The notes beneath the pieces are model-generated. The model worked only from the letters and a program-made list of their open reading frames with translations, had not been told where the DNA came from and did not search any database. From the NCBI GenBank assembly GCA_900078775.1, contig LT549889.1, positions 5,580,001 through 5,644,000 of the forward strand: a DNA stretch of 64,000 nt. Direction: 5' to 3'. The DNA comes from Mycolicibacterium aurum (GTDB lineage Bacteria > Actinomycetota > Actinomycetes > Mycobacteriales > Mycobacteriaceae). Each line of letters opens with the position of its first letter. Positions within the stretch are counted from its first letter, which is position 1. The position numbers and the translations under genes were made by a program. Positions 42,839 through 51,753 of the stretch are shown here, one piece after another.

Positions 42839-44113
42839 GTGACCTTCTCCAACATCATGGACTCGAACAGCTATCAGGGCGGTCCGGGTGCAGATCCCTT
42901 GATCGAGGCCCGCTCCCGGGTGCTGGGGCCCGCCTACCGGCTGTTCTACGAGCGGCCGGTGCATCTGGTCCGGGGCCAGGGCACGAAACTATACGACGCC
43001 GACGGGCGCGAGTACCTCGATGCCTACAACAACGTGGCCAGCGTCGGGCACTGCCACCCGCATGTGATCGATGCGGTGTCCCGGCAGCTGAATACGCTCA
43101 ACACCCACACCCGGTACCTGCACGAGAACATCGTGGAGTATTCGCAGCGCCTGCTGGCCAGCATGCCGGCCGCGATCGATCAGGTGATGTACGCCTGCAC
43201 CGGCTCGGAGGCCAACGACCTCGCGCTGCGGGTCGCGGCGATGTACACCGGCGCCACCGGCGTCATCGTCACCCGCGAGGCCTATCACGGCAATACCGAA
43301 GCGGTGACCGCGATTTCGCCCTCCATGGGCGGCTGCTCCAGCGTCGGCGCACACGTCCGCACGGTGTCGCCACAGCTGGAACGGGACGAGATCGCCGCCG
43401 CGATCACCGACCTGCAGGCCGCCGGCCACGGCGTCAGCGCGCTGGTGGTGGACACCATCTTCTCCTCCGACGGCATCTACCCGGACCCGTTCGTGCTGGC
43501 GCCCGCGGTGGCCGCGGTCCGGGCCGCCGGCGGTGTCCTGATCGCCGACGAGGTGCAGCCGGGCTTCGGCCGCACCGGCGCCGGTATGTGGGGATTCACC
43601 CGGCACGGCGTGGTGCCCGACCTGGTGACCATGGGCAAGCCGATGGCCAACGGGATGCCGGTGTCGGCGATGGCCGCCCGCGCCGACGTGCTGGCCCGGT
43701 TCGCCGAGCAGGTCCCGTACTTCAACACCTTCGGCGGCAATCCGGTGTCGATGGCGGCCGCGGCGGCCGTTCTCGACGTCATCGAGGAGCAGCGGCTGAT
43801 CTCCAACGCCGCCACGGTGGGCGGCGACCTGCGCGCGGAACTGACCCGGCTGGCGGCCGGGAACCCGCGGCTCGGGCAGGTACGCGGTGCGGGCCTCTAC
43901 ATCGGGGTCGAGGTGCTCGACGGGGACGGTGCACCGGACCGCGACGCGGCCCGCTGGATCATCAATGAGATGCGTGAACGCGGGGTGCTGATCTCGGTGT
44001 GCGGCGCCGACGGCAACGTCCTCAAGATCAGGCCGCCGTTGGTGTTCTCGATGTCGGACGTGGACCGCTTCGTTGCCGAATTCACCGGCGTACTGGCAAG
44101 CTTGGACAAGTGA
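42839..44113 (+). CDS. Class III aminotransferase-fold PLP enzyme, amino-alcohol-phosphate phospho-lyase-like
   Basis: A 424-residue fold-type I PLP enzyme. The PLP lysine is in LVTMGKPMANGMP, and the cofactor phosphate site in ACTGSEANDLALR. The N-terminal stretch YNNVASVGHCHPHVIDAV, then LNTHTRYLHENIVEYSQRL, strongly resembles the AGXT2L1/AGXT2L2 subfamily. Those proteins eliminate ammonia and phosphate from phosphoethanolamine or 5-phosphohydroxylysine rather than transaminating. With the divergent kinase this gives a two-step amino alcohol degradation. The GTG start at 42839 follows AGGA. It overlaps pta by 4 bp. Confidence 0.85.
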   Translation: MTFSNIMDSNSYQGGPGADPLIEARSRVLGPAYRLFYERPVHLVRGQGTKLYDADGREYLDAYNNVASVGHCHPHVIDAVSRQLNTLNTHTRYLHENIVEYSQRLLASMPAAIDQVMYACTGSEANDLALRVAAMYTGATGVIVTREAYHGNTEAVTAISPSMGGCSSVGAHVRTVSPQLERDEIAAAITDLQAAGHGVSALVVDTIFSSDGIYPDPFVLAPAVAAVRAAGGVLIADEVQPGFGRTGAGMWGFTRHGVVPDLVTMGKPMANGMPVSAMAARADVLARFAEQVPYFNTFGGNPVSMAAAAAVLDVIEEQRLISNAATVGGDLRAELTRLAAGNPRLGQVRGAGLYIGVEVLDGDGAPDRDAARWIINEMRERGVLISVCGADGNVLKIRPPLVFSMSDVDRFVAEFTGVLASLDK

Positions 44114-46197
44114 CAGCGCGCGCCGCTTCGGCCATCTACATCGCCTCCCCCGAGGGAGACACCGGAAAATCCACCATCGCGCTGGGCATCCTGCACAAGC
44201 TGGCCGTCACGGTCGCCAAGGTCGCGGTGTTCCGGCCGATCACCCGGCGTGCGCACGGGGATACCGAGGGCGAACGCGACTACATCCTGGAACTGCTGCT
44301 CGGCCAGGCCACCGCCGGGTTGAGCTACGAGGAGTGCGCCGGCGTCAGCTATCAGCAGCTGCACGAGGACCCCGAGGCGGCCATCGCCGAGATCGTGGAC
44401 CGCTTCCACAAGGTCGCGGACCGCTCGGATGCGGTGCTCATCGTCGGCAGCGACTACACCGACGTGACCGCACCCAGCGAACTCAGCATGAACGCCCGGA
44501 TCGCGGTGAACCTGGGCGCGCCGGTGGTGCTCGCGGTGAAGGCCAAGGACCGCAGTCCGGCCGAGGTGGCCGAGGTGGCGGAGGTCTGCCTGGCCGAACT
44601 GGCCGGCCAGCACGCGCACACCGCCGCGGTGGTGGCCAACCGTTGTGAGCCCGACCAGCTGCGCGCGGTCGCCGCCGCGCTGGCCGAGCTGGGCCCCAAG
44701 AGCTACGCGATACCCGAGGAGCCGCTGCTGGTGGCCCCGTCGGTGGCCGAGCTGCGGGAAGCGGTGGGCGGCGAGCTGACCGGCGGTGAGGAACAGTCAC
44801 TGAACCGGGAGGTCCTCAGCGTGCTGGTGGCCGGGATGACCGCCGAGCACGTGCTGGAACGGCTGCGCGACGGGATGGCCGTGATCACCCCGGGCGACCG
44901 CTCCGACGTGGTGATGGCGGTGATGGGCGCGCACGCCGCGGCCGGGTTCCCGTCACTGTCCTGTGTGATCCTCAACGGCGGGATGCCGCTGCACCCGGAG
45001 GTCGCCCGGTTGGTGGCGGGTCTGGGCAATCGGCTGCCGATCATCGGCACCCAGCTGGGCACCTACGACACCGCGCGGGCCGTGGCGCTCACCCGCGGCC
45101 GGGTCACCGTGCACTCGCAGCGCAAGATCGACACCGCGCTGACCCTGATGGAACAACACGTCGACACCGCGGACCTGCTTGCCACCTTGTCCATTCCGAT
45201 CCCGAGCGTGATCACCCCGCAGATGTTCACCTACCAGCTGATCGAGCAGGCCCGCGCCGGTGCACAGCGCATCGTGCTGCCCGAGGGAGACGACGACCGC
45301 ATCCTGCGCGCTGCCGGCCGACTGCTGGCGCACCGGGTGGCCGATCTGACCATCCTTGGCGAGGAGGCGACGGTGCGCGGCCGTGCGGCCGAGCTCGGGG
45401 TGGACCTGTCCGCGGCGACCGTGCTGGACCCGCGCACCAGCGCGCTGTGCGATCAGTTCGCCGAGCAGTACGCGAAGCTGCGCAGCCACAAGGGCATCAC
45501 GGTGGACCAGGCGCGCGAGATCATCTCCGATGTCTCCTATTTCGGCACCATGCTGGTGCACAACGACATGGTCGACGGGATGGTCTCCGGCGCCAAGCAC
45601 ACCACCGCGCACACCGTGCGACCGTCGTTCGAGATCATCAAGACCCAGCCCGGGGTCTCCACGGTATCCAGCATCTTCCTGATGTGCCTGGCGGACCGGG
45701 TGCTCGCCTACGGCGACTGCGCGATCGTCCCGGACCCGACGGCCGAGGAAATGGCCGATATCGCCATCTCGTCGGCGCGCACCGCCGCCCAGTTCGGCAT
45801 CGACCCGCGGGTGGCCATGCTGTCCTATTCGACCGGCACCTCGGGTACCGGCGCCGACGTCGACAAGGTCCGCACCGCAACGGAACTGGTCCGCACCCGC
45901 GCCCCCGAACTGCTCGTGGAGGGGCCCATCCAGTACGACGCCGCGGTGGATCCCACCACCGCCAAGGCCAAGATGCCGGACTCACCGGTCGCCGGCCGGG
46001 CCACCGTGCTGATCTTCCCGGACCTCAACACCGGCAACAACACCTACAAGGCGGTGCAGCGGAGCGCCGGAGCCATCGCGATCGGCCCGGTGCTGCAGGG
46101 GCTGAACAAACCGGTCAACGATCTGTCCCGCGGGGCATTGGTGGAGGACATCGTGAACACCGTGGCGATCACGGCGATCCAGGCGGCCCGACGGTGA
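44110..46197 (+). CDS. pta: Phosphate acetyltransferase
   Basis: A 695-residue long-form Pta. The N-terminal DRTGG/P-loop domain has ASPEGDTGKSTIALG (about residues 11-25), a middle DRTGG regulatory region follows, and the catalytic PTA_PTB domain starts near residue 375 (RIVLPEGDDDRILRAA), with SYSTGTSGTGADVDKV. It interconverts acetyl-CoA plus phosphate with acetyl phosphate plus CoA. The GTG start at 44110 overlaps the phospho-lyase stop codon (GTGA), and its own stop overlaps ackA, so three genes are translationally coupled. Length agrees with Rv0408. Confidence 0.97.
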   Translation: MTARAASAIYIASPEGDTGKSTIALGILHKLAVTVAKVAVFRPITRRAHGDTEGERDYILELLLGQATAGLSYEECAGVSYQQLHEDPEAAIAEIVDRFHKVADRSDAVLIVGSDYTDVTAPSELSMNARIAVNLGAPVVLAVKAKDRSPAEVAEVAEVCLAELAGQHAHTAAVVANRCEPDQLRAVAAALAELGPKSYAIPEEPLLVAPSVAELREAVGGELTGGEEQSLNREVLSVLVAGMTAEHVLERLRDGMAVITPGDRSDVVMAVMGAHAAAGFPSLSCVILNGGMPLHPEVARLVAGLGNRLPIIGTQLGTYDTARAVALTRGRVTVHSQRKIDTALTLMEQHVDTADLLATLSIPIPSVITPQMFTYQLIEQARAGAQRIVLPEGDDDRILRAAGRLLAHRVADLTILGEEATVRGRAAELGVDLSAATVLDPRTSALCDQFAEQYAKLRSHKGITVDQAREIISDVSYFGTMLVHNDMVDGMVSGAKHTTAHTVRPSFEIIKTQPGVSTVSSIFLMCLADRVLAYGDCAIVPDPTAEEMADIAISSARTAAQFGIDPRVAMLSYSTGTSGTGADVDKVRTATELVRTRAPELLVEGPIQYDAAVDPTTAKAKMPDSPVAGRATVLIFPDLNTGNNTYKAVQRSAGAIAIGPVLQGLNKPVNDLSRGALVEDIVNTVAITAIQAARR

Positions 46198-47321
46198 GCA
46201 CGGGAACAGCCGTACTGGTGCTGAACTGCGGTTCCTCATCGGTGAAATACCAGGTGCTCGAACCCGGTTCGGGAAACTCGCTGTGCGTCGGGATCATCGA
46301 AGGGGTGACCGACTATTCGGCCGCCCTGCGGGAGATCTTCGAGGCCGTCACCTCCCAGGGGGTGCAGCCCGAGGACATCGCGGTGGTCGGGCACCGGGTG
46401 GTGCACGGCGGCCGACGGTTCCACCGCCCCGTCGTCATCGACGACGAACTCATCTCGACGCTGGAGGAGCTGTCCCCGCTGGCGCCACTGCACAACCCGC
46501 CGGCGATCCTCGGCATCAACGGTGCCCGCAAGGTGCTGCCCGATCTGCCGCACATCGCGGTGTTCGACACCGCCTTCTTCCACGATCTCCCGGAGGCCGC
46601 CTCCGAGTACGCCATCGACCGCGAGGTTGCCGACCAGTGGCACATCCGCCGCTACGGGTTCCACGGCACCTCGCATCAGTACGTCAGCGAACAAGCCGCC
46701 GTATTCCTGGGTGCGCCGCTGGAATCACTGAATCAGATTGTGCTGCACCTGGGTAACGGTGCGTCCGCATCGGCGATCGCCGGCGGTCGCGCGGTGGACA
46801 CCTCGATGGGCCTGACCCCGATGGAGGGGCTGGTGATGGGTACCCGGTCCGGCGACATCGACCCCGGGGTGCTCACCTACCTGTGGCGCACCGCGAAGAT
46901 GAGCATCGAGGACATCGAGAACATGCTCAACCGGCGCTCCGGCGTGCTGGGTCTGGGCGGGCAGTCCGATTTCCGGGAACTGCGCAAGCTCATCGAGGCC
47001 GGTGACGCGCATGCCCAGCTCGCCTACGACGTCTACGTGCATCGGCTGCGCAAGTATGTCGGCGGATACCTTGCGGTGCTGGGCAATACCGACGTCATCA
47101 CGTTCACGGCGGGAGTCGGGGAGAACAGTCCGGCGGTCCGCCGCGATGCGCTGACCGGGCTGACCGCGTTGGGCATCGAGATCGACCAGACGCTCAACGA
47201 ATCGCCCGAGCGCGGGCCGCGGCGGATCTCGGCCGACGGCTCGCCGATCACCGTGCTGGTCATCCCCACCAACGAGGAGTTGGCGATCGCCCGGGCCAGC
47301 CTGGATGTCCTTGCGAACTAG
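46194..47321 (+). CDS. ackA: Acetate kinase
   Basis: A 375-residue acetate kinase making ATP and acetate from acetyl phosphate, or the reverse. The ASKHA-fold signatures are VLVLNCGSSSVKYQVL (about residues 6-21), the second motif RYGFHGTSHQYVSEQ, and GNGASASAI plus MEGLVMGTRSGDIDPG. The catalytic Arg and His lie in HGGRRFHRPV and the G-F-H-G-T-S-H motif. It ends 3 bp from the convergent nitrilase gene. It forms the acetate node with pta, coupled by a GTGA overlap, as Rv0408-Rv0409. Confidence 0.97.
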   Translation: MSTGTAVLVLNCGSSSVKYQVLEPGSGNSLCVGIIEGVTDYSAALREIFEAVTSQGVQPEDIAVVGHRVVHGGRRFHRPVVIDDELISTLEELSPLAPLHNPPAILGINGARKVLPDLPHIAVFDTAFFHDLPEAASEYAIDREVADQWHIRRYGFHGTSHQYVSEQAAVFLGAPLESLNQIVLHLGNGASASAIAGGRAVDTSMGLTPMEGLVMGTRSGDIDPGVLTYLWRTAKMSIEDIENMLNRRSGVLGLGGQSDFRELRKLIEAGDAHAQLAYDVYVHRLRKYVGGYLAVLGNTDVITFTAGVGENSPAVRRDALTGLTALGIEIDQTLNESPERGPRRISADGSPITVLVIPTNEELAIARASLDVLAN

Positions 47322-47324
47322 TCG

Positions 47325-48152
47325 CTACGGCCACTGATAGGCCGCGGGCCGTCGGTTCGCCAATGAGGGTACAGCCCTGCGAACTTCGTCGATGCGGGAA
47401 CGCCGCAGGATCGACGATATGACGCCCGACCCGTCGGCTGCCTGGGTGACGACGGTCCCCCAGGGATCGACGATCATCGATCGCCCATAGGTTCGCTTGC
47501 CTCCGGGATGGAGTCCGAAGTCGTTGGCGGCGATGACATATGCCTGGTTCTCGATTGCCCGCGCGCGAAGCAGTGGTTCCCAATGGTCTCGTCCGGTGAG
47601 CAGCGTGAACGCGGCCGGTACGACGAGGATGTCGGATCCGCGCAGCGCGAGGATCCGGTACAGCTCCGGATAGCGGAGGTCGAAGCAGATCGACAGGCCG
47701 ACCCGCCACCCATCCACATCGACGGTCACGATCTCGTCGCCGGGCCGCTCTTGGTCGGATTCGCGGTAGCTCTCGGTTCCCAGATCGACGTCGAACAGGT
47801 GAATCTTGCGGTACACGGCGACGAGTTCACCGGTGTCGGAATGCACGGCGCAGGTATTGGTGAGCGTCCCGTCGTCGTGGCGTTCGGTGATCGACCCACC
47901 GACGAGATGGACCCGGTACTTACGCGCCCAATCGCGCATGGCGGTGACTGCTTCGCCACCGCTGAGTGTTTCGGCGGTATCGCGGATTATCTCGGGGCTG
48001 CCGAAACCGGTCCACTTCTCCGGCAGCACCACCATGCGCGCCCCGGCGGCGCAGGCATCCGAGACGAGACGATCGACCGCCGCGATGTTGTCGGTCTTGG
48101 ACTGGCCGGCCTCGAATTGCACAGCGGCAACATGTAACTGAGGGGAGTTCAT
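47325..48152 (-). CDS. Nitrilase/carbon-nitrogen hydrolase
   Basis: A 275-residue member of the nitrilase superfamily. The Glu-Lys-Cys triad is visible: Glu in VVLPEKWTGFG (about residue 45), Lys in VYRKIHLFDVD (about 115), and Cys in LSICFDLRYPELYR (about 151). The closest functional group is the omega-amidase/Nit2-like branch, hydrolysing amides of dicarboxylic acids, but the substrate is not certain. It follows an M24 peptidase remnant by 1 bp. Neither gene lies between ackA and pknG in M. tuberculosis as I recall it, so this looks like an insertion. Confidence 0.9.
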   Translation of the reverse strand: MNSPQLHVAAVQFEAGQSKTDNIAAVDRLVSDACAAGARMVVLPEKWTGFGSPEIIRDTAETLSGGEAVTAMRDWARKYRVHLVGGSITERHDDGTLTNTCAVHSDTGELVAVYRKIHLFDVDLGTESYRESDQERPGDEIVTVDVDGWRVGLSICFDLRYPELYRILALRGSDILVVPAAFTLLTGRDHWEPLLRARAIENQAYVIAANDFGLHPGGKRTYGRSMIVDPWGTVVTQAADGSGVISSILRRSRIDEVRRAVPSLANRRPAAYQWP

Positions 48153-48153
48153 G

Positions 48154-48540
48154 TCAGCAGATCACCTGCATGGTCCGGCTCACCCAGGAGTCTTCGGAAA
48201 CCTCTGCCTTGGCGAGCACCTCGTTACCGTCATCGGTTATCAGCAAGGTGTCCTCGATGTGATAGCGAGCGTCCCGCGGCTCGAAGTGGCTGGGCTCGAC
48301 GTCGACGATCATACCTGGAGTGAGGACATCGGTGTAACCAGCGGCCAGGGTGACGCCTTCGTGGAGCTGCAGTCCGATGCCATGCCCGATCATGGACCAA
48401 GGGTGCACCAGCCCGCCGCCCGCTCGAATGCCGCGTTGGCGCGCTCCCATACTTCCGCACCGGTCATGCCCGGGCCGATGGGGTCGATCTTTTCAAGATC
48501 AGCGGACTGTACGGGCGCCGGTCGTGGCGCGCGGAGTGGC
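48154..48540 (-). pseudogene. C-terminal remnant of an M24 (Xaa-Pro) aminopeptidase
   Basis: About 129 codons of an M24 metallopeptidase survive. One frame reads ADLEKIDPIGPGMTGAEVWE, and the next continues GLVHPWSMIGHGIGLQLHEG with the metal-binding His, then VDVEPSHFEP and HIEDTLLIT with Glu ligands. Joining them needs a one-base shift near 48415-48425. The N-terminal two thirds are missing and the remnant abuts the pknG stop codon. The complete family protein is about 370-400 residues. Its stop codon is 1 bp from the nitrilase start, so the two were once an operon. Confidence 0.75.
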
Positions 48541-50781
48541 TCAGAACGTGCTCATCGGCCGCACGCTGTTGGCCAGATCGACCAGCGCGTAACGGTGTTC
48601 CTGGGTGGGCGCGACCCGGGCCAGCCCGCGCAGCGAGGCCTCCACGCCGAGCTGCAACCCGTGCTGGGTGAACGGGAAACCGAGAATGTGGTTGGTGCTG
48701 GCGGTGTTGTCGGCCAGCCAGTCCATCGCGGTGCCCAGCACCAGGGCCCGGATCTGCAGCACCCGCGGCTCACTCTCGGGCAGCGCCTCCACCCGCCGGG
48801 CCGCGCTGCGGATCTGCTGTTCGGACACCTCGTTGATGGACCGGCCGGACAGCAGCGTCACCGAGCTGGTCAGCCGGGCCACCGTGAAATGCCTTGAGGT
48901 GGGCGGCACCTGGTCCAGCGTGCGCACCGCATCGTCGCGTTCACCGGCCGCGGACTGGGCCCGGGCCAGACCGAAACCGGCCGAGATGACCCCGTTGTCG
49001 GTGCGCCACACGGTCTGGTAGAACCGGCGCTCATCAGAGGACCCGGCCAGCTCCGCCGTCGCCGCCAGTGCCAGCTTCGGCGCCAGCTCACCGGGCAGGG
49101 TGTCCAGCACCTCGGTGAAATACTTTGTGGCCGTGTCATAGTCGGCGGTGAGCAGGGCCGCCACCCCGCGGAACCAAACCAACCGCCAGCGCCACCCGAC
49201 GCGCTCGGCCAGCTCGTCGAGCTTGCGGGTGGCCTTGGCGACGTCGCCGAGGTCCAGCAGCGCGCGGACCTCCATCAGCGGCAACTCCACCGACTCGGAC
49301 AGGTCGATACCCTCGGAGTCCAGGGCACCGTGCCGTGCGGCGCGCAGCGAATCCAGGGTCTGCACCGGCTGGCTCAGCACGGTCGCGGACAGGATCGGTG
49401 CACCGACGTCGGCCGGGTCGACCAGCGGCACCTGCAGCGCCTTGACGATCTCCGGGGCGGTCAGCTTCTCCGAGTGCACCTGACCGTCGAGGTAGACATC
49501 GGTGTGTGCCACCAGCAGTTCCACGCCGAAGGTGGACCGTGGCGGGCTGAACACCGTGGACAGGCCCGGGCGGGGCACCCCGGTGTCCTGCGCGACGACC
49601 TCGCGCAGCACACCCAGCAGCTGGCTGGACATCTCCTCGGCGCTGGCGAACCGCCGCCGCGGGTCGGGGTCGATGGCCCGGCGCAGCAACCGGCCGAAAG
49701 AGTCGTACTTGGCCAGCACCGGATCGTCCTCGGGCAGCCCGTCGACGTAGCGGCCCCTGCGGGTCCGCAGGCTCAACGTCAGCGCCGCCAGCGTGCGCCC
49801 GACGGTGTAGATGTCGGTCTGCACGGTCGGGCCGGTCTGGACGATCTCGGGCGCCTGGTATCCCGGTGTGCCGTACAGGTATCCGAACGAGTTGATCCGG
49901 GATACCGCACCCAGGTCGATGATCTTCAGCTGCTCCTCGGTGACCATGATGTTCTCGGGCTTGAGGTCGTTGTAGACCAGGCCGAGGGAGTGCAGGTACC
50001 CGAGGGCGGGCAGGATCTCCAGCATGTAGGCGATCGCCTGGGCGACGGGCAGTTTGACGCCGCGCGCCTGCTTGAGCGAGGTACCGCCGACGTACTCCAT
50101 CACGATGTAGCCCACCGGCTCACCGTGCTTGTCCGCATGCTCGACGAAGTTGAAGATCTTCACGATCGCCGGGTGCGTCACCTCGGCGAGGAACTGCCGT
50201 TCGGCCATCGCGGTGGCCTGGGCCTCGGCGTCACCGGAGTGCACCAGACCCTTGAGCACCACCGGCCGGCCGTTGACGTTGGCGTCGAAGGCCAGGTACA
50301 CCCAGCCCAGCCCGCCGTGCGCGATGCAACCCTTGATCCGGTACTGATCGGCCACCAGGTCGCCGGGGCTGAGTTGCGGCAGGAACGAGAACGGGCTGCC
50401 ACAGCGCGGGCAGGATCCCTCCGACGGAGCCCGGCGTTCCGGATCGTTCTTGTCGGCCCGCCCGACCGGGCGGCCGCAGTTCCAGCAGAACCGCTTCGCC
50501 TCGGCCACCACCGGATTGGTCATCAACGCGGCCAGCGGATCCCGCTCGTGCACCCGCGGCACCTCGACCAGACCGCCGCCGAGTCGGCGGGTGGTGGACC
50601 GGCGCCGGGTCTGCGGGATCAGGCTCTCGGTGGGCTGGGTGGACTGCGTCGTCGCGCGGTCGGTGTCGTCGAAGTCGGGCCGGTACACGGCCTGGGTGGC
50701 CATCGGGCGCATCGTGGCGACCGATTCGTCGTCCTCCAGGTCGGCGAGGCTGGCCGGCTGGGTACCCGGGTCTTCACTCAT
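48541..50781 (-). CDS. pknG: Serine/threonine protein kinase PknG
   Basis: A 746-residue soluble kinase. Residues about 95-140 hold the rubredoxin-like CWNCGRPVG...CPRCGSPF (two C-x-x-C). The kinase domain (about 150-400) has HGGLGWVYLAFD, VVLKGLV with the ATP lysine, YNDLKPENIMV with the catalytic Asp, and IDLGAVSR in the D-F-G position. A TPR domain follows (about 430-746). PknG phosphorylates GarA to control glutamate metabolism, downstream of GlnH/GlnX sensing of amino acids. The ATG at 50781 lies 16 bp after the expected glnH stop, but in this sequence no stop intervenes and the frame is open from glnH. Confidence 0.96.
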   Translation of the reverse strand: MSEDPGTQPASLADLEDDESVATMRPMATQAVYRPDFDDTDRATTQSTQPTESLIPQTRRRSTTRRLGGGLVEVPRVHERDPLAALMTNPVVAEAKRFCWNCGRPVGRADKNDPERRAPSEGSCPRCGSPFSFLPQLSPGDLVADQYRIKGCIAHGGLGWVYLAFDANVNGRPVVLKGLVHSGDAEAQATAMAERQFLAEVTHPAIVKIFNFVEHADKHGEPVGYIVMEYVGGTSLKQARGVKLPVAQAIAYMLEILPALGYLHSLGLVYNDLKPENIMVTEEQLKIIDLGAVSRINSFGYLYGTPGYQAPEIVQTGPTVQTDIYTVGRTLAALTLSLRTRRGRYVDGLPEDDPVLAKYDSFGRLLRRAIDPDPRRRFASAEEMSSQLLGVLREVVAQDTGVPRPGLSTVFSPPRSTFGVELLVAHTDVYLDGQVHSEKLTAPEIVKALQVPLVDPADVGAPILSATVLSQPVQTLDSLRAARHGALDSEGIDLSESVELPLMEVRALLDLGDVAKATRKLDELAERVGWRWRLVWFRGVAALLTADYDTATKYFTEVLDTLPGELAPKLALAATAELAGSSDERRFYQTVWRTDNGVISAGFGLARAQSAAGERDDAVRTLDQVPPTSRHFTVARLTSSVTLLSGRSINEVSEQQIRSAARRVEALPESEPRVLQIRALVLGTAMDWLADNTASTNHILGFPFTQHGLQLGVEASLRGLARVAPTQEHRYALVDLANSVRPMSTF

Positions 50782-50797
50782 CAGGCCTCGTCGTTCA

Positions 50798-51753
50798 TCA
50801 GTCGGAGTACCTCGCCACCGGGGCGCCGGCGTCGGGCCCAGCACCGTCAACCACTTGCGGTACAACGTGTTCCAGGTGCCGTCCCGGCGGATGCGCTCCA
50901 GCGTGCCGTTGACGAACCGGACCAGTCCGGGATTGTTCTTGTTGATCCCGATGCCGTACGGCTCCTGATTCATGCTCGGGCCCACGATGTGCAGGTACGG
51001 GTCCTGGCTGACCAGCCCGGCCAGGATCGAATCGTCGGTGCTGACCGCGTCGACCTGCCGCTGCTGCAGGGCGACCAGGCAGTCCGCCCAGGTGACCACG
51101 TCCACCAGCTTCACCGGCGGCTCGATCTGCTGGACCCGCTTGCGGGAGGTGGTGCCCTTCACCGTGCACACCCGCTTCCCGGCCAGGTCCGAGGCCTGCC
51201 GGATCTGGGAGTCGCGCGGGGCCAGGATCCGCTGGTTGGCCGACAGGTACTCGGTGGAGAAGTCGACCTGCTTACGGCGCTCGCAGGTGATGCTCATGGT
51301 CTTCACCACGATGTCCACCTGATTGTTCTCCAACGCCTTGACGCGGTCCTCCGAGGACAGGATGCGGTACTCCACCTGGGACGGTGTGCCGAAGATGTCG
51401 CGGGCCACCTCACCGGCGATGTCGACGTCGAATCCGGTGATCTCCCCGGTGATCGGGTCCCGGAAGGAGAACAGATTGCTGCCGATGTCGAGCCCGACGA
51501 TCAGCCGGCCACGGTTGCGGATGTTCTCGACGGCCTCGTCGGCCTCGGCGGGATCGGCGAACGGGCGCAGGCTCGCGGTGCGGTTGCAGTCGTTGTCGGG
51601 CAGTTCCGGCGGGGCCGCCTCGGGCGGGGACTCCTGCATGCCGGCCGGGGTGGGCGGCGACAGCGTCACCTCGGGCATCGGGTCGACGGTCGAGGCGTCC
51701 TGACAGCCGGTCAGGACGGCCGCCGCGATGAGAGCGCTCAGGAACCTTTTCAC
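50798..51753 (-). CDS. glnH: Glutamate/aspartate-binding lipoprotein GlnH (3' end frameshifted)
   Basis: A solute-binding lipoprotein of about 317 residues. The signal peptide (about 1-17) ends in L-T-G-C. The periplasmic-binding-protein fold (about 70-317) has GRLIVGLDIGSNLFSFRD and VDIVVKTMSITCERR, with Arg/Asp contacts for acidic amino acids. It senses extracellular Asp/Glu and signals via GlnX to PknG. The GTG start at 51753 overlaps the glnX stop (TAGTG). After LGPTPAP the frame as sequenced runs on into pknG; one extra base in the G-run at 50820-50823 would give PVARYSD and a TGA at 50798-50800. The coordinates given use that expected stop. Confidence 0.88.
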
